From: Jaminaea rosea
Taxonomy: Eukaryota; Basidiomycota; Exobasidiomycetes; Microstromatales
NCBI RefSeq assembly: GCF_003144245.1
Contig: NW_020289976.1
Span: 372,001 to 436,000, forward strand
DNA: 64,000 nucleotides
Reading direction: 5' to 3'
A model generated the notes under the pieces. It ran no database searches and was not told the DNA's origin. It saw only the letters and a program-made list of their open reading frames with translations. A program made the translations under genes and the position numbers. Positions 1 through 9,200 of the stretch are shown piece by piece. How positions within the stretch are numbered: position 1 is the stretch's first letter; each line of letters opens with the position of its first letter.

Positions 1-486
1 ATCGGAGGGGATGCGGCCTCTTCTTGAATGATCGAAAGAGTGCGGCTTGGCGAGCCAGTGAAGAAAGACACCGACGTCTTGCTTATTGCGCTTTTGTGCG
101 CGGATCTGCCGGTGCACTGAGAAGACCTGACGGTGCCGCCGAGTTGGAGTGATGGGCGGAGGGTCCAGGAGGCCTTCCTGGAAGAAAGGCTCACTGGAAG
201 GTGAAGCTGTCCGGCTATTCGTCACAGAGCTCTGTTCCTGCTGGACAAGCACGTGGGGAGGAGGTGGACGGTGATGATGGTGATTGTATGCTGGTTGGAT
301 CGCTGCACTCGTTGAAGCGTGACGCCGTTGAAGAGGACGCGCGACTGCCGTGGTAGCCGTCGGTGGCCATGGTGGCGTGAATGGGCATAGACGCACCCTC
401 GACGTCGATGCGACGCTGTTGGCGACTGGGATTGCCTCCGAGCATAGCAGCCAAACGGGACGCCCGCCGCCACCCGATGGGATCAT
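1..486 (-). CDS. partial hypothetical protein, C-terminal side off the left edge
   Basis: An open minus-strand frame runs from an ATG at 486 to the first base of the window without a stop, at least 162 codons. The stretch nearest the edge reads like real protein (PPITPTRRHRQVFSVHRQ, then FLHWLAKPHSFDHSRRGR). The middle is His/Pro-rich (HHHHRPPPPH) and Ser-rich. I recognise no family. The start is uncertain: two other minus frames are also open here (215-640 and 222-473), so the true gene may start upstream and enter this frame through an intron. The frame is taken as coding only because of its length and the composition of its left third. Confidence 0.4.
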   Translation of the reverse strand, partial: MIPSGGGGRPVWLLCSEAIPVANSVASTSRVRLCPFTPPWPPTATTAVARPLQRRHASTSAAIQPAYNHHHHRPPPPHVLVQQEQSSVTNSRTASPSSEPFFQEGLLDPPPITPTRRHRQVFSVHRQIRAQKRNKQDVGVFLHWLAKPHSFDHSRRGRIPSD

Positions 487-935
487 CGGAGCAGCTCAAG
501 GGACGAGCCACCAAGCGAGCGTGTTGAAGAGGAGGAAGAAATGGAGACCAGGGTCGTGATGCTATGAGTCCATGCCGACGGGAATGCTTGGTATAATGCT
601 GTGTGAGTCTGTAGCTAGGGACGAGCTGAGCCAGTGGCAATCAAGGGGAGTGACACGATGATGATGAGGAAGTCGATGATTGGCAGGCACCGTCGATCCT
701 TGTTCCGATTCATCGACAAAAGCTCTGTCCGCCGCCCGCGCCACTTGAGTGTGTGCTAAGCGACGATTGCTTAGTCAGCCCAACACATCGCACCGGCTAT
801 GGTCCGGTGGAGCGCTCAGAGCGTCGCGGGGCAGCCTCGAGCGAGTTGATGGGTATCTAAAAAGATGTATTCGAAGAATCGATCAAACAACATGCATGAG
901 GAACAACAAAGATGTAGCAGCCCCCTTTTCGCCGC
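487..935. other. intergenic spacer
   Basis: This stretch lies between the left-edge frame and the stop codon of the 5-phosphatase gene, both on the minus strand. It should hold the 5' end of the former and the 3' UTR of the latter. Short overlapping frames exist in it but none has family-like content. I see no RNA gene or repeat. Confidence 0.5.
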
Positions 936-3900
936 TTAAATACCAATGCTACCCACAAAAATCACCGGCCTGTGGTCGCTCCTGCCCTCCAAGGCCCTCA
1001 TCTCTCCATCATCCAAGCTCTTGTACAGCAAGCACTCCACCTCGCCGCGTCTCGGCCCAATGATCTCCAGCTCGGACTTGACCTTAGCTTCCGATGCACC
1101 GACGCCTCCCCGGTTCGACGAGGTCAAGGAAGCGAAGGCGGCAGCAGCTCCCTGCGCCGTGAGGATGGTGGGAATGTGTGTTGCCCACCACGACGAGAGA
1201 CGGCGTGCCCCTCCTCCACCTCCGGGAGGGGAGGGGCTGCGGTTGACATTGCCACTGAATGCGCGTCGGGCTGCATAGTCGGCAGAGGGGGAGCGACGTG
1301 ATCCGATCGCGCTGTCCCTCGTCGTGGCTCGGGTGGAAGGCCTACTATCTCTTCCTGCTCCTCCTCCCCGTGGGCTTTCCGAGCCGCCATCAGGAGTGCC
1401 TGGCCGGCTGGAGAGGCGCAACATCGACATGCGCGGTGAGTTGGTACCGCTGCGTCTCCCGTTCTGTCCGTCGCCGAGACCAGAGATGTCGTGATCGGCA
1501 GAGAAGGTGCGACGGGGCCTCATCCATGGCTTCACTGCTGCGCTCGCACTCGTGGGGCTGTCCCGAGGTGAAACATTGGCGGGGGAGGCGGTGCGAGAGG
1601 GAGCATCGGCGGATGCCGATGAGGGGCCTTCCATCGAGCCACGACGTCGCCAAGACGATGTGTTCGACGATGCCGCTGCTCCTACAGCCGGAGCCGTGGT
1701 GGGCATGGCGCTCCCTCGACCGGTACTGCCGTTGACTGGATGGGAGAACGTTTGCGACCTGCTCGGCGTGACACTACGCTTCTCACCAACAGCTGCAGGC
1801 GCGCTCCCCGTTCCACCATGTACGGTGCTGACCAGAACGCCACCCGCGCCACGGAGAGCACTGCCTAGACTCTTCCCCAACTTAGCACCAGCTCCATCCA
1901 TCACGACCTCTCGAGCCTGTTGCTCGCCACGCTCTCCAATAGTAGCCAGAGTAGGGCCTACGACCTTTGGCTTGACGTTCGTCCGCCACAGGATTCGGTC
2001 CGTCCAGCTTGGCACTCGCTGCTTTGCGCTCGTATCGTACGGCTGCGACTCGCTCGCTGCGGCGGGCGTCTTCTCCTTCGTACCGGCAGCGGCTGTGGCA
2101 ACGCCTATCTTCCCACTCGACTCGCTGCGCTTGAAAACGCCCTCCAGATCTCCTGCAGCACTACTTCGCCTGCGTCGCTTGGGAATGGCCTGCCCATTCT
2201 TGCTAGGACTCGTCTTGGGCGAGGTGATCCCGCCGGCGCCAGTGCCGACCATGTCATCGTGCGTGATGGGCGGCGTGACGGGAGGTGCCCCGCCAACATC
2301 GATGGTGCTCTCGCTGTCCACTCCGGCAGTCGTTTCGGCACCGCCACCAAAGAAGTCGAGCGACCCTTGCGAGTCGCGCCGTACTAGACCATTGACTCCA
2401 TCCGGGCTCAAGATCGGAGCGGACGAGGCTGCCGTCTGAGACATTTGGCGCTGTAGCTGGCTGGAGCCAGCAACGGTAGGATCAGACTTCTTCGAAGGGG
2501 ATGTCTGTGTTGACTGAATCGGCGTTGGTAGAGCGGCGGCCGGAGCAGGCCCTGAGGCTTGTCTCGACTTGTGCACATTGCTCGCACTGCTCACAGATCG
2601 AGTCGACGTAGGCGTGATCGGGCTACTAGTCGCACTAGTCGCACTAGTCGAACGCGTCGGCATCGCTGCCGCAACATCCTTGCTCTTGCGCTTACTAGCC
2701 TTGCTGGACTTCTCCTGCCCCTCATTCGCTCCGGTCGCTGTGCGCACAAAGTCCATGAAGCGCCACTTGGCCTTGATAGCCGCTCCATGGGAAAAGATCT
2801 GGGCGCCCGACGCGGCCGTCGTATTGCTTGAGACAACAGGGTCGATGGGGCTGGACACGTCTGAAGGGCCAGAGTGTTCACTCTCTGACGGTGGGCCGGT
2901 GAAGCCCGACGAGCCTACCGAGCCGCCCCAGGGTCCAATCGAAGATGTCGAGCTTGCATCATCATCGTCGTCCGTCTCATCTTCCCCGTCTTGCAAGCTG
3001 ATCATCGAGGCGCGCTTCGTGGCTCCACTCCTGTTGGTATCCATCGTCTCGTCCGCATCTGCTGCCGTCGCCCTGGTCTCGTCTGGGTCCTCGTCCGTCT
3101 CGTTGCCAGCAAACGTAGCAGCCACGGCTGAAGAGGCCGTATGTCCTCGACGACGTAGGATTCGGCGGACCGTCCTGTCCCGCTTGGGCTTCTTGAGCGT
3201 TTTGAGTACATCATACTTGTACGTAGGCGGGAACGAGATATCGTGCTCTCGAAAGTTCTGAAACTCCCTCCCTTCTTTCATGACCTTGCGAAGCTGGTCG
3301 AACTCGAGAGCTTGATCGTATCGCTTATTCATGATGAGCCAATCAGCATGCTGTCGCGTAATGTCTACTCGGAAGTTGAGGTCCCCGCACCAGAATGAGT
3401 GGTCGTACATCCCCGTTACATCTGCAAGCTTGTTCGTCGGATCCTCCGTGGGCAAAAAGGTATCAAGGCGGAGCTCCTTCTTGATCTTTGCGATATTATC
3501 CAAGCGCGTTTGAATTTTGCCCTCGTGTGCTGCCAGGTGAGAGTTGACGAAGAGCATGCGTGTCTGGCCCAGCTTGACACTGATGCCTACGGCGCCTTTG
3601 TTGCCAACTCGGCCAGCGAGGAGGCCGCTCTTGACGTGGGCACGATCGAAACCTCGCACACGGTCCCGGCAGCCGCGCCAGCAGTAGACAGCCATGTAGA
3701 TCATGGCACAGCGCTCCTTGACGAGCAGCTCGTAGGCGCCGAGGGAGAGAGGCGTGCCGTCGATCTCGTCTGATTGGCCGGGAATTTTGATCTGCAGGCC
3801 CTGCCGAGCAAGATTCGAAGAAGGAGTTGGCTTCTGGAGTGGCAGAGTAGGAGGAGGCGATAGAGGCGTTGTTGGACTCGCACCGTAGTCACGTACGACG

Positions 3901-5723
3901 GGCAGGGAGGGAACTGTGAGGGGAGGTGGACTCGACTGTGCCTCCCCGCCAAGCAAGCCAGTGCTAGCCGTGCGCCCAAAGGAGGGCAACGCGGGGATGT
4001 TGAGCGATGCAGAGACGGCACTGCCTCGCCTGGCGTTTGCCAGCGTCGTAGGCTTAGGCGGCGAGCTCCCCATGACCGGACTGGTCGATCTGCTTGCTCC
4101 TACAGACGAGCTCGCTTCACGCGAGCTCGGGCACGGGCTAGGAGCACGCGAAGGATTCCTCGATCCCTCCTGACTTGGACCGATGTGGCCAGAGACGAGG
4201 GCTTCCGTCGTAGCTGCCAGGCCCTTGGTTGCCTTGCTCTGCGCTGCTGGGCCTCGACACAGCCAGTCCTCACACATGTCACTCCACCCTTTGCCGCCAA
4301 AGACTCTGCCACCGCCATGAGTAGCAGGCGCACCCGCAGGCACATTTCCGCCCGGGCCTGCGGTTGGAGGAGGAGATCCAAAGGGAAAGCCGTCGCTACC
4401 GCCTGCTGGTGTATCGGCTCCTGTCCCAAATCCAGCGGGAGTCTGAGGGACAGCAGCTCCATTGTGTCCCTCGCCGCTCTTCTCCTTGGACTTGCTCAGA
4501 TGTGTTGCTTTGCTCTTGCTTCGCGTCAGGTCGCTGAGCTCACCAGCCACACCAATGCCAGTTGCAATGCGTTTTCCATCGCCCCATGGGCACTCCTGTC
4601 CAGCTACGACGAGGAGGTGATACGGATGGCCGTCGTCGTGCGGGAGAGGGGGAATGCGCTCGTGACGCGGTGTACCTTCCTGCCCGGGTATGCCCTTTCC
4701 TCGGGTGTTCGACGACCGCCGCCGGGCTCCCTCTTCGTCCACCCCTTCGTTCCAAGCCACACCCTCTGCATCGTCCAGATCCCAGTCTTCCTCTGGCGGG
4801 ACGTATCCTCCGACTCTACCTAGCAGCACCTCGAGATCTCCCTTGGGCAGCGATGCTCCGCCCATGTTCCAAGTGATGATCTTGACCTTAATCGCGGGCC
4901 TCTGCAACCGAGGAGGAGGCAGCGTCCTGGTGGTGAATGGCTCCTCATGAGACGCCGGCCCATCGATTAGACTGAATGCTACCTTGGGAGGCTGGAGCGA
5001 TGGGTGTGCTCGCTCATGGTATGAAGGTGCTACGGGGAATGCGGCGCCGAGCGAAAGTGTCCCCGTATCTATCTCTCCTACTGCATTTGCTGTCGACAAG
5101 TCAGCAGAGGCTTTGCGGTGTGACTGAAGAAGGCGCGGCTTTGTCAGGGGTCGATGGAAGGGATGGCGAAAGTGGTGATGTTGCTCTGGCGAGGGTACAG
5201 GCTTGCCCGACCCTGAAGACGACGGACGTGGGGTGACTGGAGTCTCAACGATTGTCGCTTTTGTGGGCGTTGCTGATCCTGAATTGTCGACTACGGCAAT
5301 CGAGTTCATCGCTCGCGGCGTAGCGGATGCTGAGGCGGGCGAGACTGCAAAGGCATTGTGGGAAGCGGCTACATCGAGGGGTGCGAGTTGCCGAGAAGGC
5401 CGATGAGCTGGGCTATTCGTGAGTGAAGGAGGCCCTGTCTGCTCATGGGGCTCTTCTGGCACAGTCTCCGAGGCTAAAGGTGTCTGGCTCGAGGCGGTCT
5501 TAAGTCGAGGCTGATATGCTAGCGTCTGGGCTGGAATAGGGGGAGCCTCGTTCTTGTCTCCAGGCTTTTTGCGGAATAGTTCCTTGGTCTTCTCGCTGAA
5601 GGTCCTCCTGCGTGGACGGTGTGCAGCATCGTTGGTGGGAGCGACTCCGTCGCTCTTGTCTGAGGCAGTCGTTCCCAATGGCGGACGAGTGCCACTACCT
5701 TCACGTGGATGTGCTGAACTCAT
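936..5723 (-). CDS. inositol polyphosphate 5-phosphatase (IPPc fold with long disordered insertions)
   Basis: This intronless 1595-residue frame encodes a phosphoinositide/inositol phosphate 5-phosphatase of the endonuclease/exonuclease/phosphatase fold, which removes the 5-phosphate from lipids such as PI(4,5)P2. The conserved pieces occur in the right order: KIITWNMGG near residue 280, VVAGQECPW near 368, GRVGNKGAVGISV and VNSHLAAHEGK near 690-720, the catalytic CGDLNFR near 780, PPTYKYD near 831, RVPSWTDRILWR near 1234 and SDHRPV near 1580. Catalytic residues therefore look intact. There is no Sac1 domain, so this is not a full synaptojanin. About 275 disordered residues precede the domain, and long low-complexity insertions of roughly 270, 400 and 300 residues interrupt it. 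The frame stays open over 4.8 kb, so these are read as coding. It is divergent from SAC3. Confidence 0.9.
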   Translation of the reverse strand: MSSAHPREGSGTRPPLGTTASDKSDGVAPTNDAAHRPRRRTFSEKTKELFRKKPGDKNEAPPIPAQTLAYQPRLKTASSQTPLASETVPEEPHEQTGPPSLTNSPAHRPSRQLAPLDVAASHNAFAVSPASASATPRAMNSIAVVDNSGSATPTKATIVETPVTPRPSSSGSGKPVPSPEQHHHFRHPFHRPLTKPRLLQSHRKASADLSTANAVGEIDTGTLSLGAAFPVAPSYHERAHPSLQPPKVAFSLIDGPASHEEPFTTRTLPPPRLQRPAIKVKIITWNMGGASLPKGDLEVLLGRVGGYVPPEEDWDLDDAEGVAWNEGVDEEGARRRSSNTRGKGIPGQEGTPRHERIPPLPHDDGHPYHLLVVAGQECPWGDGKRIATGIGVAGELSDLTRSKSKATHLSKSKEKSGEGHNGAAVPQTPAGFGTGADTPAGGSDGFPFGSPPPTAGPGGNVPAGAPATHGGGRVFGGKGWSDMCEDWLCRGPAAQSKATKGLAATTEALVSGHIGPSQEGSRNPSRAPSPCPSSREASSSVGASRSTSPVMGSSPPKPTTLANARRGSAVSASLNIPALPSFGRTASTGLLGGEAQSSPPPLTVPSLPVVRDYGASPTTPLSPPPTLPLQKPTPSSNLARQGLQIKIPGQSDEIDGTPLSLGAYELLVKERCAMIYMAVYCWRGCRDRVRGFDRAHVKSGLLAGRVGNKGAVGISVKLGQTRMLFVNSHLAAHEGKIQTRLDNIAKIKKELRLDTFLPTEDPTNKLADVTGMYDHSFWCGDLNFRVDITRQHADWLIMNKRYDQALEFDQLRKVMKEGREFQNFREHDISFPPTYKYDVLKTLKKPKRDRTVRRILRRRGHTASSAVAATFAGNETDEDPDETRATAADADETMDTNRSGATKRASMISLQDGEDETDDDDDASSTSSIGPWGGSVGSSGFTGPPSESEHSGPSDVSSPIDPVVSSNTTAASGAQIFSHGAAIKAKWRFMDFVRTATGANEGQEKSSKASKRKSKDVAAAMPTRSTSATSATSSPITPTSTRSVSSASNVHKSRQASGPAPAAALPTPIQSTQTSPSKKSDPTVAGSSQLQRQMSQTAASSAPILSPDGVNGLVRRDSQGSLDFFGGGAETTAGVDSESTIDVGGAPPVTPPITHDDMVGTGAGGITSPKTSPSKNGQAIPKRRRRSSAAGDLEGVFKRSESSGKIGVATAAAGTKEKTPAAASESQPYDTSAKQRVPSWTDRILWRTNVKPKVVGPTLATIGERGEQQAREVVMDGAGAKLGKSLGSALRGAGGVLVSTVHGGTGSAPAAVGEKRSVTPSRSQTFSHPVNGSTGRGSAMPTTAPAVGAAASSNTSSWRRRGSMEGPSSASADAPSRTASPANVSPRDSPTSASAAVKPWMRPRRTFSADHDISGLGDGQNGRRSGTNSPRMSMLRLSSRPGTPDGGSESPRGGGAGRDSRPSTRATTRDSAIGSRRSPSADYAARRAFSGNVNRSPSPPGGGGGARRLSSWWATHIPTILTAQGAAAAFASLTSSNRGGVGASEAKVKSELEIIGPRRGEVECLLYKSLDDGEMRALEGRSDHRPVIFVGSIGI
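2625..2650. repeat. 9-bp direct repeat inside the 5-phosphatase gene
   Basis: Three tandem copies of ACTAGTCGC (the last lacks its final base) lie within the disordered insertion of the 5-phosphatase. Read on the minus strand they encode a Ser/Ala/Thr repeat (TSATSATSS). It is an in-frame minisatellite. Confidence 0.85.
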
Positions 5724-6297
5724 CGTTGACTACGCCAGGCCAAAAAGATGGGGACGATGTACTGCTATCTGATCATGGAAAGGTTGAGGTAAGAGCCGCC
5801 ATCGAGATGGAATGCGCGCTGATGGTAGTGGTGATCGAAGGGTGAATAAAGCTAGTAGTGAGGAGCTGATGAGGGGTTCACGAGGGGCTCACGACGAGGG
5901 CCGGGCGCGGAGTTGGAATCGAGGGTGAAGGTCGACTGTCGACGTCGACTGGACGAGGCGCCCAAACGCCGGCAGCGCCGGCAGCGAACGCAGCAACAGG
6001 AGCATCAAGGGTTCACGAAACAATGGTGAAGTCAGAGGGAAGCCATGATCGACAGCACTAGATTTGACAGCGACTGAGCTACGACCTCCCTTGTGCATGC
6101 CTTTTCAGGCTCTTGGCCATGCATCCATGAGCGCATACAGGCAGTGACTGGCAGCTTGGCAGGCCTGATGAGCAGCAGCTGCCGCGTGGGCGCCCGCTTC
6201 TACTTCCGCCCTGAGCGAGACGCGCGACTCGAGGGACCTTTGACTTTGTCTCTCCACCATCCATCATTTCCCACTCGCTCTCCATCACCCGTGACTG
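5724..6297. promoter_or_regulatory. divergent promoter region, 5-phosphatase / SAC3
   Basis: These 574 nt separate the two divergent start codons (5723 minus, 6298 plus) and must contain both promoters and 5' UTRs. No clear TATA box, repeat or RNA gene was seen. The function is inferred from position only. Confidence 0.6.
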
Positions 6298-9200
6298 ATG
6301 GATGAGCAGGGGCATGGAGGATTCGGGCAGCACAATGCTGGGCATTTTGCCCGGCCTTCATCGTCGTCATCATCAACAACACCACTCGCCTCTCGCGGCG
6401 CCCGGGGAGGATCCGGAGGATTCCGTGGAGCAGCAAGAGGTGCAGCTTCTGCGCCGGACGGGACATCATCATCGACAAGAGGATTCAGAGGCAGGGGAGC
6501 GCCGAGGGCAAGGCCATTCGCCAACAAGAGCGTCACATTCAATGCCTCTCCTGCCAGCGACTCAGCAGCATCAGCATCACAAGAGCAATCGATACCCACA
6601 GAGACTGCATTTCGCGTCGAAGGCGATGGTCAGCGGGCATCCTCGTCTGCCTTCGGCTCGCCCGTAGGCTCCATGTCTCCCTTCGCACCATCCTCCTTCA
6701 CACCATTTGGTGCACCTTCACAATCATCCGAGCCGGCTCAGTCTCAAGAACAGCCACGGCCGGCGGCGCCAAAGCTGGCCCCGCCGACAGCCGCAGGTCC
6801 CCCCTCCGGCTCGACCACGCCTGCACACCACCTCAGCAGCGATGAAGGTTCCTCCTCAACAGACGAAGAGGAGAGAAGGAAGCGTTTTGCAACTACGCCC
6901 AAGAACAATCGTTTCCTCGAGATGAAGAAGCAGCGCCCAGCTCTGCGCGAGAAATACATCCAGCAGGGCATTCTCCCCGACCCTCTGAAGCCTCAGCAGC
7001 TCTCCGACGCTGCCAACTTCAGAGGGAGTTGCATGGATATGTGCCCCGAGTTCGAGCGAGAAGAAAGAGAATTTCAGGGCGAGGGTGATGAGCTAGAGGT
7101 ATACCCCGGTTCTACCAAGCTCGACCCAGCCATCGCTGTCAAAATCTACCGTCGCCCAGCTGCGGGCAGAGAATTACCACTGCCAGAAGACGTACGACCG
7201 CCGGAGGTGCTTGAAAAGACTCTCGACTACCTCCTGTACAAGGTCGTCCCCCCTCAACCCGATTCGGACCGCCTTGCGAATGTGCAAGGATTCGTCTGGA
7301 ACCGTACACGCGCCATCCGCCAAGACTTCATCGTGCAGGGTGAAGCAAGCCCGCTCACCATCCAATGCCACGAACGTATTGCTCGCTGGCACATTCTCAG
7401 CCTGCATTGGAGGGGTGGCTCGGTCGATGGGCAAGGACAACTACGCGACTCATGGCCGGCAGACCGAGATCCATGGAGCCAACAGCAAGAGTTGGAGCAG
7501 CTCGCAAAGACGCTGACCAGCTTGTGCGAGTTCTACGACGATCTTCGTCTCACCTCAGGCCAAGAGGCACCATCACCGCACGAAGCCGAGTTCCGGGCGT
7601 ACCACCTCATCCTGAATATCTTCGATCCAGAAGTCCTACGCGTCGTAGAGCTGCTTCCCGAGGCGGTATTCGATGCTCCCATTCTGCAGTCTGCAATCAA
7701 ATTTCGAGCCTACGCACAGCGCTCCAACCGTGGTGGATCGGGCAGGGCCAACCAGCTGAACACGGATGCGCCTATGAACCTCTTCTCGCGCTTCTTTGCA
7801 GAGATCAAATTAGAGCAGGTGCCCTACTTGTTGGCTTGCATGCTCGAAAATCAATTTGGGCCGGTCAGGGAGGGGGCGCTGAAGGCTTTGAGCTCCAACT
7901 ACAACAAGGCACATCGTGGCCCGACGCTCACTTTCGTTCAAAGAGCGCTAGGTGCAGACTCGCCGGAGGAAGTGGCCAAGTGGGCTGAGATATGCGATAT
8001 TGAGGTGCTGCCTGCCGCGCCTGGAGAGGGCGGTGGGGCGGCGCTGAAGCTGCACAAGCAGAAGATCATCGACTTCGCAAAGGTCGACCTGGGGTCATTC
8101 TCCCTCACGCTCGTCGAGGCGAAGAGGGGGAGAAGGACCTGCCAGCAGATTGTTGATGGGGATCAGGCAGCGGCGATGACCTCGACGAGCTCGTTCGCTC
8201 CTTCTCAGCCGGCGCAGACCGCAGCCAGGTCGACACTCGGATCCACCGGGAGTGCGGCCTTCGACAGCTTCGATTCAATCGCCACTGCAAAGCTCTCGCC
8301 CTTTGCTCCCTCTTTCCGACCTAAGGAGCCTGCTGCTCAGCCCGCATTCGCTCGAGAGCCGTCAGCGAAAACAGCAGCTTTCAGCTTACCTGCGACGAGT
8401 GCCGCGCCCTCCTCAGCTGCTTTTGACGCGCCAGCGCCAGCGCCAGCGACTGGAGGGTTCAGCTTCTCCAGACCATCGACCTCAGCTACACCCGCAGCCG
8501 GGACGTCGGCAGGAGGGCCTAGCGCCTTCGCCTCAAGCTCAGCATGGACGTCCGCACCTCAGCAGTCGCAGCCGAAGGCCCTCTCACAACCTACCCACGG
8601 CGCCAAGCCGTCAACTCCATCTTCTGACGGCGCAGCACATTCGTCTTTCATGGACGTCAAGCCGCCCGCGCCCGTACCACGCGCGCCCGCAGCAAAATGC
8701 CCGCCGCGTCCTCCACCTGTCTCGACGAGTGAAGCCAGCTCAGCCCTGCAGCAACGCTTGATTGACGAGGTCGTCTCTCAGCAGTCGCGCATGATTGCCG
8801 AGCAGGCCCTCGCAGCAGAGGTCAAGCGCCGCCGCACCTTTGCGAGAAATGAAGCCCTCGATACCCTGGCGCAGCGCCTCCTCACAAGATTAGTCGGCGA
8901 AGGCGGCGACGAGAGTCGGGAGGAGTCTACCCCAGCGAAGCTCGCGGCAGACCTAGCCCGTGAGGCCTTTTCGCAAGAGTGGAGTCGGAGATCGACTTTA
9001 CGTTCCAGACTGGACCGGTGGGTCGCGCGCTGGGAGATGAAGCGCGAGGAGCAGCGACAGAGGGAGCGATTCGAGTACGTGAGGCAACGCGTGAGAGAAA
9101 GAGGCTTGATTGCGTCTTCGTCCGAGAAGGAAGCAGGGAGCAGTAGTTGGGGGAAGAGGGGAGGAATGCGCTCTGTCATGGGTGCAGCGGACGCCAGCAT

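Noticed and set aside
1507-2439. 310-codon plus-strand frame opposite the 5-phosphatase C-terminal insertion
   Set aside because: I considered whether this rather than the minus strand was the real gene. The minus frame carries the catalytic motifs on both sides and is continuous, while the plus frame has none.
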